Origin: Actinomyces sp. oral taxon 414
GTDB lineage: Bacteria > Actinomycetota > Actinomycetes > Actinomycetales > Actinomycetaceae
Assembly (NCBI RefSeq): GCF_001278845.1
Contig: NZ_CP012590.1
Span: 1,674,001-1,738,000, forward strand
Direction of reading: 5' to 3'
Length of the DNA: 64,000 bases
Under the pieces are notes generated by a model. That model was not told where the DNA came from. It did no database searches and saw nothing but the letters and a program-made list of their open reading frames with translations. Position 1 is the first letter of the stretch. Every line of letters starts with the position of its first letter. Position numbers and translations under genes: made by a program. Positions 47,244 through 56,068 of the stretch are shown piece by piece.

Positions 47244-47360
47244 GACCCGACCGGCACGGGGGACGGGCGAGGACTGGGCCCGCGACGGCCCCGGACCAGC
47301 ACGGCTCCCGGACCGGTACGAACCGACACAGACCGGCCCGGAGCGGGACGGGAGTCGGGC

Positions 47361-47510
47361 CTGGCTCACGCCATGCGAGCTCAGCTCGCACAATGTGAGC
47401 TCAGCTCGCGCCATGCGAGCTCAGCTCGACAAAATCCACCTCAGCTCAATCCGTGCGAGCTCACCTCGCACAATGCGAGCTGAGGTGACATCACCGAATC
47501 GACTCCCCCA
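47361..47510. repeat. 20-nt periodic palindromic array, copy 3 (inverted)
   Basis: The same array as at 46814 but on the opposite strand, ending with the leader complement GACTCCCCCAGGGGG. It has one extra unit compared with copy 2. Copies 2 and 3 form a ~140-bp inverted repeat around 400 bp that contains the 47130 tandem repeat. The remainder of 47511-47740 has no convincing gene. Confidence 0.85.
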
Positions 47511-47740
47511 GGGGGCCGGACGGGACCGGGGACGAGGCCCGGAAGGGACCGGAGGCGAGGCCCGGAAGGGACCGGAGAGGGCTCCGGCGAAGGACATATC
47601 GAGCCTCCGGGGGCGAGGCTCAGACGGAGACGGTGACGGTGCGTCCGTTCGCGGTGGCCAGCTCCCACCCCCGGGGCGGGGCTCGGGCGGACGGCGCGCC
47701 GAGAGCAACACAGCCGACCAAGCACCGTCGTCGCCCGGCC

Positions 47741-49567
47741 TCAGCCCCGCCTCGTCTTCTCCCCCTTGTCCCCCTCGCCCTGGGCCGCTGAGCCGGACTC
47801 GTCCTCCGGGACGGCGTCCACGCCGGCCTCCTTGCGCTGCTCGGGCGTGATGGGGGCGGGCGCGTCGGTCAGCGGGTCCCAGCCCGCGCCGATCTTGGGG
47901 AAGGCGATGACGTCGCGGATGGAGTCCGCGCCGGTGAGCAGGGAGACGATGCGGTCCCAGCCGAAGGCGATGCCGCCGTGCGGCGGGGCGCCGAAGGCGA
48001 AGGCGTCCAGCAGGAAGCCGAACTTCTCCCGGGCCCGGGCCTCGTCGATGCCCATGACGGCGAAGACCCGCTCCTGGACGTCGCGGCGGTGAATGCGGAT
48101 GGAGCCGCCGCCGATCTCGTTGCCGTTGCACACGATGTCGTAGGCGTAGGCCAGGGCGCCGCCCGGGTCGGCGTCGAAGGTGTCCAGGCACTCGGGCTTG
48201 GGCGAGGTGAAGGCGTGGTGGACGGCGGTCCACGCGGACTTGCCCAGCGCCACGTCGCCCTCGGCGCGGGCCTCGGCCGAGGGCTTGAACAGGGGGGCGT
48301 CCACCACCCACACGAAGGACCACTGCGCCTCGTCGATCAGGCCGCAGCGCCCGGCGATCTCCAGGCGGGCGGCACCCAGCAGGGCGCGCGAGGCATCCAC
48401 GGCGCCGGCGGCGAAGAAGATGCAGTCGCCGGGCCGAGCGCCGACGGCCCGGGCCAGCCCGGCACGCTCGGCGTCGGTGATGTTCTTGGCCACCGGCCCG
48501 CCCAGGGTCCCGTCCTCGGCCACGGTCACGTAGGCCAGGCCCCGCGCCCCGCGCTGCCTGGCCCAGTCCTGCCAGGCGTCGAGGGTGCGCCGCGACTGCG
48601 AGGCCCCGCCGGGCATGACGACGGCGCCCACGTAGTCGGCGCGGAAGACCCGGAAGGTCGTGTCCTTGAAGTAGTCGGTCAGCTCCACCAGCTCGCAGTC
48701 GAAGCGCAGGTCCGGCTTGTCGGTGCCGTAGCGCTCCATGGCGTCGCGGTAGGTCATGCGCGCGATGGGTGTGGGCAGCTCGTGGCCGATGAGGGCCCAG
48801 ATCTCGCGCAGCACGTCCTCGGCCACGGCGATGACGTCGTCCTGGTCGACGAAGCTCATCTCCACGTCGAGCTGGGTGAACTCGGGCTGGCGGTCGGCGC
48901 GGAAGTCCTCGTCGCGGTAGCAGCGGGCGATCTGGTAGTAGCGCTCCATGCCGGCGACCATGAGCAGCTGCTTGAACAGCTGGGGGCTCTGCGGCAGGGC
49001 GTACCAGGACCCGGGCGCCAGGCGGGCGGGCACGAGGAAGTCGCGCGCGCCCTCGGGGGTGGAGCGGGTCAGGGTGGGGGTCTCGATCTCGACGAAGCCG
49101 TGGGCGTCCAGGACCCGGCGGGCGGCCCGGTTGACCTCGGCGCGCAGGCGGATGGCGCGGCTCATGGGGCTGCGGCGCAGGTCGAGGTAGCGGTACTTCA
49201 ACCGCGTCTCCTCGCCGACCCGGCCCGCGTCCTCGGCGTGGTCGGAGACCTGGAAGGGCAGCGGGGCGGCGGGGTTGAGGATCTCGACGTCGGCCACGAC
49301 GACCTCGATCTCGCCGGTGGGCAGGTTCGGGTTGGCGTTGCCCTCGGGGCGGCGCGCCACCTCGCCGGTGACGGCCAGGACGTACTCGGCGCGCAGGTCG
49401 TGGGCGATCTCCTCGCGGATGACCACCTGGGCGATGCCCGAGGCGTCGCGCAGGTCGATGAAGGCGACGCCGCCGTGGTCCCGGCGCCGGTCCACCCAGC
49501 CGGCCAGGGTGACGGTCGATCCGATGTCCGCGGGTCGCAGGGACCCGGCGTCACGGGTTCGCAGCAC
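47741..49567 (-). CDS. aspS: Aspartyl-tRNA synthetase
   Basis: Class II synthetase, 608 residues. The N-terminal OB domain has [23 protein letters not shown]. Motif 2 is [21 protein letters not shown], motif 3 is [14 protein letters not shown], and the bacterial GAD insertion lies at ~290-430. GTG 49567 ([12 protein letters not shown]) has AAGGA upstream. Whether it is discriminating or charges Asn too cannot be told here. The C-terminus has a short charged extension ([21 protein letters not shown]). Confidence 0.96.
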   Translation of the reverse strand: MLRTRDAGSLRPADIGSTVTLAGWVDRRRDHGGVAFIDLRDASGIAQVVIREEIAHDLRAEYVLAVTGEVARRPEGNANPNLPTGEIEVVVADVEILNPAAPLPFQVSDHAEDAGRVGEETRLKYRYLDLRRSPMSRAIRLRAEVNRAARRVLDAHGFVEIETPTLTRSTPEGARDFLVPARLAPGSWYALPQSPQLFKQLLMVAGMERYYQIARCYRDEDFRADRQPEFTQLDVEMSFVDQDDVIAVAEDVLREIWALIGHELPTPIARMTYRDAMERYGTDKPDLRFDCELVELTDYFKDTTFRVFRADYVGAVVMPGGASQSRRTLDAWQDWARQRGARGLAYVTVAEDGTLGGPVAKNITDAERAGLARAVGARPGDCIFFAAGAVDASRALLGAARLEIAGRCGLIDEAQWSFVWVVDAPLFKPSAEARAEGDVALGKSAWTAVHHAFTSPKPECLDTFDADPGGALAYAYDIVCNGNEIGGGSIRIHRRDVQERVFAVMGIDEARAREKFGFLLDAFAFGAPPHGGIAFGWDRIVSLLTGADSIRDVIAFPKIGAGWDPLTDAPAPITPEQRKEAGVDAVPEDESGSAAQGEGDKGEKTRRG

Positions 49568-49718
49568 GGTGATTCCTTTCCGTTGGGGGCAATTCCGGTG
49601 CCCGGCGATGCGCACCGCGAAACGGGCGGGCGCCGGGGGCGATCCTACGCGGACCCACCCGGGCCCCGCGTCCCGGCCGCGAGGCGCGCCGGTGCGCACC
49701 TCAGTGGCCTCGGTGGCC

Positions 49719-50564
49719 TCAGTAGAAGTAGTTCTCTTCCATCCGGCGGCGTCTGAGGACGACGGCGACGGCCAGTCCCGACAGGATGGCGGCGATGCCC
49801 AGCAGGCTCGCCCCGATGACCGGGAAGCGAGGCTGGCGTACCTCGGTGGCATGCAGTTCAACGCCCGCCGCGGAGGTGTCGGCCGGAACGTACTGGAGGG
49901 AGGGCGTGGCCGCCGGCGTCGGAGAGGGCGCGGCGGTGACCTGGTGGGCGGCCGGATCCGTCTCGACGTCGGGTCCGACCGGGGTCGGCTCCCCGGTGGT
50001 CGGATCCGGCGCGACGGTCACGGGGGCGCCCCCGATGACGGTGAAGGCGCCGACGGTGAAGAAGGGGCTCTTATTGGTGTAGTCGAGCGTGCGGATCTGC
50101 GAGGTGGGCACGTCCGCGCCGGCCACGGCCCGGAACCGCAGCCAGTGCGTCCCCTCCGTGACGTAGACGGGCAGCTCGACGGCGCCCGAGAACGTCCCGT
50201 CCTCGGAGACCGAGATGCGCGCCACGACTCCCGCATCCGAGGAGTCCGGCTGCACGAGGCCGCCGTCGTCGACCAGCACCTCCACGGTGGACGACGGCGG
50301 GAAGCCCGAGAGGGTGTAGGCCAGGGAGCCGCCCACGGCAATGGTCGAGGGGCTCACCGTCGAGGCGGTGCCGGTGGTCGAGGCCCCCGTCGTCGTATCG
50401 GCGCTGGCGAAGGCGCCCATGAGGACCCCCGTGGGTATGATGACCCACAGCGCCAGGGCCAGGCCGAGGGCGAGGCGGAGCAGAACCGACGGTGAGAGGC
50501 CCCGGCGCGCGTCCTCGCGGACGTTCGCCGGACGCCGCAGCCGGTCGCTGCCCCTGGCTCTCAT
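49719..50564 (-). CDS. Cell-surface protein with N- and C-terminal membrane anchors
   Basis: A 281-residue protein: basic start, a hydrophobic segment [20 protein letters not shown] (~28-50, signal or anchor), then an Ig-like beta domain ([19 protein letters not shown]... [12 protein letters not shown]), a Pro/Thr-rich spacer and a C-terminal helix [19 protein letters not shown]. No LPxTG is seen. It lies 28 bp behind the 835-residue surface protein and shares its plan, so the two probably form a cell-envelope unit. Function unknown. Confidence 0.75.
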   Translation of the reverse strand: MRARGSDRLRRPANVREDARRGLSPSVLLRLALGLALALWVIIPTGVLMGAFASADTTTGASTTGTASTVSPSTIAVGGSLAYTLSGFPPSSTVEVLVDDGGLVQPDSSDAGVVARISVSEDGTFSGAVELPVYVTEGTHWLRFRAVAGADVPTSQIRTLDYTNKSPFFTVGAFTVIGGAPVTVAPDPTTGEPTPVGPDVETDPAAHQVTAAPSPTPAATPSLQYVPADTSAAGVELHATEVRQPRFPVIGASLLGIAAILSGLAVAVVLRRRRMEENYFY

Positions 50565-50592
50565 GCTCCCCGCTCCTGTGGATCTCCCGGGA

Positions 50593-53100
50593 TCAGCGCC
50601 TCTGCGCCGACCCGGGGCGCATGAGGACGACGAATGAGGCGGCCCCGAGCATGAGCAGGCCGCCGGCTGCCACGAGCATCCAGTCCGCCGAGCCCAGGTT
50701 GGACGGGCTGGAGGTCTTGGTGTCGACCATGACACCGCCCTTGGCCGAGGCCAGGGACTCCTGGAGGTCGAGCTGGGCCCAGCCCAGGAGCTCATTGTCC
50801 CGCCCGGCCACGGCGACCTGGTAGGTGCCCGCGTCCAGGCCGCTGATGTCAATGGTCACGGAGTGGTCCGCGTCGACCTGCACCCAGCCCTGGGTGGAGG
50901 CCGGGGGGAAGAAGTAGACGGAGACCCAGTCCCCCTCCTTGACCTTGGCCGACGGCATTCTGAGGGTCAGGACACTGCCCTCGCGGGTGCCCGACAGCGA
51001 TCCGGCGTTGGAGTCGTTGAGCTGGCCCGGGTCGGCCACCGGCGCCGACGGCGCGGCCTGGGGCTTGACGGTGCGCGGGTCCGGCGTGGCCGAGGGGCTC
51101 TCCTCGGGCGTGGGCTCGGTGGTCGGGGTCGGCTCCGCCGTGGGCGTGGGCGTCGGTGTGGCCGTGGGCGTGGGCTCGGGCGTCGGTGTGGCCGTGGGCG
51201 TGGGCTCGGGCGTGGGCTGGTCGGTGGGCTCCGCCGTCGGTTGATCGGTGGGCTCCGCCGTGGGCTGGTCGGTCGGCCCGGGCGTCGGTTCCACCGTGGG
51301 CTGGTCAGTGGGCGCGGGTGTGGGCTCCGCCGTGGGCTGGTCAGTGGGCGCGGGTGTGGGCTGGTCGGTCGGCCCGGGCGTGGGCTCCGCCGTGGGCCGA
51401 TCGGCGGATCCGGCGCCGGCGGTCGGGGCCGGGCCGGCCGGGCCCGTCGAGGCGGCCGACGGGGCCGCCGTCGCGCCGTCCCAGTACCCCAGGACGAATG
51501 CGCCGGTGGAGGCCGTGCTCCCCCTGAGCCCCAGCCGCAGCGTGTACTGGCCGGCCGGAAGGCTCTGCAGCTGATCGGTCAGGGACAGCTGCGCCTGGAA
51601 GGCGCCGTCGGTGAAGGTCAGCGACACCCCGTCCCGCTCGGCGACGACCTGCCCGCCGGCGTCGAGCACGCTGAGCGTCGTGGCGTACATGCCGTTGAGG
51701 GCCTTCTGGCCCTCGCACCATCCCCCGCCCGCGACCCGGATTCGCTGCGAGGCCTCGACCCGGACGGCGGTATCGGTCCCGCCGACGATCGTCCAGCTGG
51801 CCGGGGCGGCGCAACTCCGGCCGGGATCGGGGGTCGGGACGACGGGCGGACGAGCCGGGGCGGGGCTGGCACTGGGGCGCGGGGCGGGGCTGGCACTGGA
51901 GCCGGCGTCAATGGTGAAGGACGGCGTCGTCTCGGACAGGTCCGGGGGCCCCGAAATGGTCAGGCTGTAAGTGCCCGTCACCGACACGGACGGCGTCGCG
52001 GTGCGGGCCGCGTCCACGATCGTCCGGGCGCTGAGCGTGATCTGCGCCGAGCCGCCGCCGGGGATCGGTGTGCTCGTGGACAGGGAGTAGGAGCCGACGA
52101 CGGCTCCCGAGCTGGGGTTGATCACATTGACGGTGTAGACGGGCTCGGTGATCTGCTCGCCGTCGAGGGTGGCCCAACCGCTGTAGCTCAGGGTGAGTTC
52201 GTCCCCCGCGGAGTAGGCGTCGCCGGAGGTCAGGGTCGCGGAGGGGGAGAACCCGACCGACGCCGAGTCGATGACATCGCCCTCGGCGCTCAGGGCCCGA
52301 ATGCCGTAGACACCCCCGGACGGGCCGAGGCCGGTCAGCTCCGAGGCGTCCAGGGAGAAGACGCCGTCGGTGAACTCCACCGGCACGACGACGTCGGTCT
52401 GCCCGCCGCCCGCGTCCAGCAGCCGCAGGCGGACCTTGTACCCGCCCGTGATGCTCCTGTTGCCGTCGAAGGCCCAGCCGCTGCCGCTGAGCACGCCGTC
52501 GGACAGGGTGAGGATGGCGTCCTTGGCCGGCTCGGCGAGCTGGACGTTGAGGGACAGGGTGGCCGCCGTGGAGAAGTCGCCGGTCCCGGCCACCCGGTAG
52601 CCGATCTCGTAGCGGCCCTGGTGCGGATCCATGCCCTCGGTGAAGTACCACAGGGACATGTCGTAGTCCGAGCGCCCGTCGGTGAAGACGGGGTAGATGG
52701 TCTTCACCTGGCCCTCGGTGCCGGGGGCCCCGACCCTGATCTCAATGGGCAGCACCGTGCCGGCGTCGCCGTTGTTGGCGTTCAGGGGCTTGCCGGCCCC
52801 GTCCTTCCAGTCGGCGAAGGAGAGCCGGGGGCGGTCGGTCCTGCTGGAGGTGTTGAAGGTCTGCCCCGAGTCGTTCCCGATGCTCATGGAGCCCGGCTTG
52901 ACGGTGGAGACGAAACGGGCGTCCCCCTGGGAGGCCTCGGCGGGGACCTGGCAGACCGCGGGCGGCGCCGCCACGACGCTCGCGCCCACGGCCAGCCCCC
53001 AGCAGGACAGCACAATCCCGGCGACCGTCATCAGGGTCTTGAGCCGCCCGATCAGGGCGGCCCTTCCGCGGTGCGCGGCGCGGGCGGGGGTGCTGTGCAT
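50593..53100 (-). CDS. Large Pro/Thr-repeat surface protein
   Basis: An 835-residue protein. A signal-like helix (~22-46, AGIVLSCWGLAVGASVVAA) is followed by several beta-sandwich-like modules (for example PILTLSDGVLSGSGWAFDGN and LTLSYSGWATLDGEQI). A ~140-residue PTDQPTAEPTPAP-type repeat spacer (about 555-695) comes next, then a final module (LRMPSAKVKEGDWVSVYFFPP) and a C-terminal TM helix with basic end. The spacer suits spanning a cell wall. It is upstream of a smaller protein of the same design. Adhesion or envelope function is inferred only from architecture. The Pro repeats make EF-P dependence likely. Confidence 0.78.
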   Translation of the reverse strand: MHSTPARAAHRGRAALIGRLKTLMTVAGIVLSCWGLAVGASVVAAPPAVCQVPAEASQGDARFVSTVKPGSMSIGNDSGQTFNTSSRTDRPRLSFADWKDGAGKPLNANNGDAGTVLPIEIRVGAPGTEGQVKTIYPVFTDGRSDYDMSLWYFTEGMDPHQGRYEIGYRVAGTGDFSTAATLSLNVQLAEPAKDAILTLSDGVLSGSGWAFDGNRSITGGYKVRLRLLDAGGGQTDVVVPVEFTDGVFSLDASELTGLGPSGGVYGIRALSAEGDVIDSASVGFSPSATLTSGDAYSAGDELTLSYSGWATLDGEQITEPVYTVNVINPSSGAVVGSYSLSTSTPIPGGGSAQITLSARTIVDAARTATPSVSVTGTYSLTISGPPDLSETTPSFTIDAGSSASPAPRPSASPAPARPPVVPTPDPGRSCAAPASWTIVGGTDTAVRVEASQRIRVAGGGWCEGQKALNGMYATTLSVLDAGGQVVAERDGVSLTFTDGAFQAQLSLTDQLQSLPAGQYTLRLGLRGSTASTGAFVLGYWDGATAAPSAASTGPAGPAPTAGAGSADRPTAEPTPGPTDQPTPAPTDQPTAEPTPAPTDQPTVEPTPGPTDQPTAEPTDQPTAEPTDQPTPEPTPTATPTPEPTPTATPTPTPTAEPTPTTEPTPEESPSATPDPRTVKPQAAPSAPVADPGQLNDSNAGSLSGTREGSVLTLRMPSAKVKEGDWVSVYFFPPASTQGWVQVDADHSVTIDISGLDAGTYQVAVAGRDNELLGWAQLDLQESLASAKGGVMVDTKTSSPSNLGSADWMLVAAGGLLMLGAASFVVLMRPGSAQRR

Positions 53101-53417
53101 CAGGACATCTCGTATCGGGGGCAGTCGTACCGTCGGCCGCAGGGCTCGCCTCGGCGATCCACGGCCATTGACGGGAGATGCAGGCCGGTGGGACCCGGAG
53201 ACCCTGCTTCTATCTCCTCCGATGGTATAGGCCCAAGGGGGTCGTGAGGGTCACTATTCGTCCGCCCCGGGGGTGCCTCGGCTCACGATCATGGGGCGGC
53301 GACCGGGCGCCCACCCGCGTCCCCTCCCACTTTCCCCCTGGATTTGCAGTAAATACTGAGGGCATCCCGGGTCGTTCGCGGGCGGCCGGGGACGCCGGGG
53401 CCCAAGGTCTCACTTTC

Positions 53418-53438
53418 ATCACAATATTGAATTGTGAT
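53418..53438. promoter_or_regulatory. Candidate operator: ATCACAAT-N5-ATTGTGAT
   Basis: A perfect 8-bp inverted repeat at 53418-53425 and 53431-53438 in an AT-rich island, ~90 bp upstream of the putative leader-ORF promoter and 318 bp upstream of the divergent surface-protein gene. Its half-sites are in the opposite order to a CRP site. A second small palindrome, CAGTA-AA-TACTG, lies near 53349-53360. The rest of 53101-53530 shows no gene. Confidence 0.5.
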
Positions 53439-53510
53439 TTCAATCACGCGTCTGGCGCCGGGCGACGGTTCCGCCTGACGGCCCGGCGATGCGCGGCATG
53501 TGAGACGCCG

Positions 53511-53540
53511 TTGGGCCGCTCCGGAACCGTGGCGTAGGGT
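53511..53540 (+). promoter_or_regulatory. Promoter of the Cys-rich leader / ABC importer
   Basis: TTGGGC (about 53511) and TAGGGT (53535-53540) are separated by ~18 bp. Transcription would begin at or next to the ATG at 53548, giving a leaderless small ORF at the 5' end of the importer mRNA. Confidence 0.55.
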
Positions 53541-53547
53541 GCCGCCC

Positions 53548-53646
53548 ATGGCACGCATCCCCGAGGCCCTCATCACCGCCGGCGGCACCCCTGTGCCCGC
53601 GGTCATGGGCGGTTCCCGAATGTGTCGCTGCTGTCAGGCTCTGTGA
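53548..53646 (+). CDS. Cys-rich leader peptide (candidate attenuator)
   Basis: A 32-codon frame starting MARIPEALITAGG and ending MCRCCQAL, with three Cys codons (TGT, TGC, TGT) just before the stop. It lies 7 nt after a TAGGGT -10 with no ribosome binding site, and 219 nt before an SsuA-like importer operon. Actinobacteria are known to use leaderless small ORFs with C-terminal Cys tracts to sense cysteine supply upstream of sulfur genes (the Ms5788A-type leader of mycobacteria). The arrangement here fits that model. I have not confirmed a family match. Confidence 0.6.
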   Translation: MARIPEALITAGGTPVPAVMGGSRMCRCCQAL

Positions 53647-53865
53647 AGTCCCGTCCGTGAGGCGCTGAAGCCCGCCCGACGCCCGACTCCGAATCCGTCA
53701 CCGCCGCCGCGCGGCCTGCGCGCGTGTGCCGCGGTGCGCCCGCCACCGCCACTGCCGCCGGCCCGCACGAGGACGATTCGGAAGGCCCGCGGCGCGCCAC
53801 CGCCTCGAGCCTGACAGCACCCCGCCCGCGGACGCCCCCATCCACCACCGGCCCAGGAGGCACCC

Positions 53866-55047
53866 ATGACCGCGCCCACCACCCCCGACAGCCCGAACAC
53901 CCCGGACGAGCCCGAGCCCGCGCCCAAGAAGGCGCCTGCGCCCGAGCCCACGCCCGCGCCCGAATCCGAGGAGGTCACCGCGGACAATGCCGCCGACATC
54001 CTCGCCGCCGACGACGAGACCCCCGTCCCGGCTTCCTCCCCCGGGCCGTCGCGCCGGAGCCTGCTCATCGGCGGCGTCGCCGCGGCGGCGCTCCTCGCCG
54101 GCGGGGCCTGGCTCACCATCCGCCGCCATCACCAGGGCGTGACCGGGACCGCCAAGACCCTGCCCCTGGTCATCGGCGGCGACATCTGCGCCGCCCCGCT
54201 CTACGCCGCCTACTACCAGGGCTACTTCTCCGACGCCGGCCTCAATGTGACCCTCGCCCGCACCCAGCGCACCGAGGACACCAAGGACGCCGTCGGCGCC
54301 GGCAAGTACATTGGCGCACCCGGCATCTTCTTCTCCTGGCTCGAGCCCATCTACAACGGCCTCAACGCCAAACTCACCGGCGGCTTCCACTCCGGGTGCC
54401 TCCAGCTCGTCGTGGCCAACGACTCCCCCGTGGCCTCGCTCGCCGACCTCAGGGGCAAGAGGATCGGGGTGCCCTCCCTGTCCTCCTCCGCCTTCGCCTA
54501 CTTCGCCATCGGGCTGAGCCGGGCGGGCCTCAATGTGGACCCCGAGGGCGGGGACATCACCTGGACCACCATTGACGAGGACTCCCTGGGGACCCGCCTG
54601 ACCAACGGCGACGTCGACGCGATCATGGGCTCCGACCCGGCCCCGCTGCTGCCGGTCCTGGACGGGCGGGCCCGGGTGCTGGCCTCCAACAAGGACGAGC
54701 CCTTCTGCTGCTCGGTGGCGCTCAACGGCGACTTCGTCAAGGACTCCCCGGAGCAGGCCAGGGCCCTGACCGAGGCGTGGTTCAAGGGCTCGGACTACCT
54801 GGCCGCCGACGAGGCCCACCTCGACGAGATCGCCAAGATCGAGGTCGACAACAACTACGTGGCCGCGGACCTCGACGTCGTCAAGAAGCTGCTGCGCACC
54901 TACGGGTGGAGGGCCTCCGCCGTCGAATTCCGCACGGCCATCGAGCCGGGTATCGAGGACTTCAAGGGCACCGGCTTCATCCGCGCCGACGTCACGGCGG
55001 CCGAGCTGGCGAACGCGGTCTTCGCCGACCTGGGCATCACCCGATGA
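53866..55047 (+). CDS. ABC importer substrate-binding protein (SsuA/NMT1-like)
   Basis: A 393-residue protein. A Pro/Glu-rich cytoplasmic lead (~60 residues) precedes SRRSLLIGGVAAAALLAGG, a membrane anchor or Tat-like signal; no lipobox is seen. The NMT1/SsuA-type fold follows: LPLVIGGDICAAPLYAAYYQGYFSDAGLNV, GAPGIFFSWLEPIYNGL, LADLRGKRIGVPSLSSSAFAY and NGDVDAIMGSDPAPLL. The family binds sulfonates, taurine, nitrate or pyrimidine precursors. The upstream Cys-rich ORF points to a sulfur source. AGGAGG lies 7 nt before the ATG. Confidence 0.85.
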   Translation: MTAPTTPDSPNTPDEPEPAPKKAPAPEPTPAPESEEVTADNAADILAADDETPVPASSPGPSRRSLLIGGVAAAALLAGGAWLTIRRHHQGVTGTAKTLPLVIGGDICAAPLYAAYYQGYFSDAGLNVTLARTQRTEDTKDAVGAGKYIGAPGIFFSWLEPIYNGLNAKLTGGFHSGCLQLVVANDSPVASLADLRGKRIGVPSLSSSAFAYFAIGLSRAGLNVDPEGGDITWTTIDEDSLGTRLTNGDVDAIMGSDPAPLLPVLDGRARVLASNKDEPFCCSVALNGDFVKDSPEQARALTEAWFKGSDYLAADEAHLDEIAKIEVDNNYVAADLDVVKKLLRTYGWRASAVEFRTAIEPGIEDFKGTGFIRADVTAAELANAVFADLGITR

Positions 55048-56063
55048 GCGCGGCCGTCGACGCCGGCCCCGCCCGGGCCAGGACGGCCGGGCCCCGGCGC
55101 GAATCGCGGGCGCTGCGCGTCTGGGGCCCGACGGCCATCGCCCTGTGGCTCGTCCACCTCGCCGTCGTCCTGTTCATGCCCGACGCCGCCGGGGCGCGCA
55201 CGGCGCCCGTGGCCCCGCTGGCGGGGACCGTCGCGCTCCTGCTGACGGGCCTGGTCGTCTGGCTGGCCGCCGCCCTAGCGCGCCCGACGTCGCCGGCCGC
55301 CAGGGCCCTGGTCCACCGCCTGCCATGGTTCGCCTTCTGCGGGGCCTGGTTCATTGTGTGGCAGCTGACCACCGTCAAGACGAACCTGCTGCGGCCGCCC
55401 TACTTCGCGGCGCCCGAGGTGCTCATCGCCGCCCTCGTCGAGGACTGGGGCCTGCTGCTCAAGTGCCTGGTCTCCTCCGGCCTGCTCTTCCTGACCGGTT
55501 ACGCGATCGGCTCCGCGGCGGGCTTCCTCACCGGCTTCTACATGGGCTGGTCGCGCCGGGGCGACTACTGGCTGCACCCGGTGCTCCAGACGGTCGGCCC
55601 CGTGCCGGCGGCGGCCCTGCTGCCCCTGGCGGTGCTCGTCGTACCCACGACGTACCTGTCAGCCGCCTCGATCGTGGCCTTCGGCGCCTGGTTCCCCATG
55701 GCCACCATGACCCGGGCCGGGGTGCGCGCGGTGCCGCGCAGCTTCATCGACGTGGCCCGCACCCTGGGGGCGGACGAGTCCTTCCTCGTGCGCCGCATCG
55801 CCATCCCCTCGGCGCTGCCGGACATGCTCACCGGCCTGTTCACGGGCCTGGGCACGAGCCTGGCCGCCCTCATGACCGCCGAGCTGGTGGGCGTCGACCA
55901 GGGCCTGGCCTGGTACATCAACTGGGTCAAGGGCTGGGCGGACTACCCCAAGATGTACGTGGGCCTGACGGTCCTGGTGCTCTTCTGCCGCGCCCTCATG
56001 CTCCTGCTGTTCAAGATCCGCTCCTCGCTGCTGGCCTGGCAGCGCGACCTGGTCAGGTGGTGA
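55044..56063 (+). CDS. ABC importer permease (SsuC/TauC-like)
   Basis: A 339-residue protein. Two N-terminal hydrophobic segments precede the BPD_transp_1 core. The family EAA loop reads RSFIDVARTLGADESFLVRRIAIPSALPDMLTG. FSVTGYAIGSAAGFLTGFYMGW-like and GLGTSLAALMTAELVGVDQGLAWY segments match the SsuC/TauC group. The ATG overlaps the SBP stop (ATGA). Confidence 0.9.
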   Translation: MSAAVDAGPARARTAGPRRESRALRVWGPTAIALWLVHLAVVLFMPDAAGARTAPVAPLAGTVALLLTGLVVWLAAALARPTSPAARALVHRLPWFAFCGAWFIVWQLTTVKTNLLRPPYFAAPEVLIAALVEDWGLLLKCLVSSGLLFLTGYAIGSAAGFLTGFYMGWSRRGDYWLHPVLQTVGPVPAAALLPLAVLVVPTTYLSAASIVAFGAWFPMATMTRAGVRAVPRSFIDVARTLGADESFLVRRIAIPSALPDMLTGLFTGLGTSLAALMTAELVGVDQGLAWYINWVKGWADYPKMYVGLTVLVLFCRALMLLLFKIRSSLLAWQRDLVRW

Positions 56064-56068
56064 GTCCC

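Noticed and set aside
53418..53438. CRP/cAMP-receptor site
   Set aside because: The half-sites are in the order TCACA...TGTGA, opposite to TGTGA-N6-TCACA, and the spacing differs.
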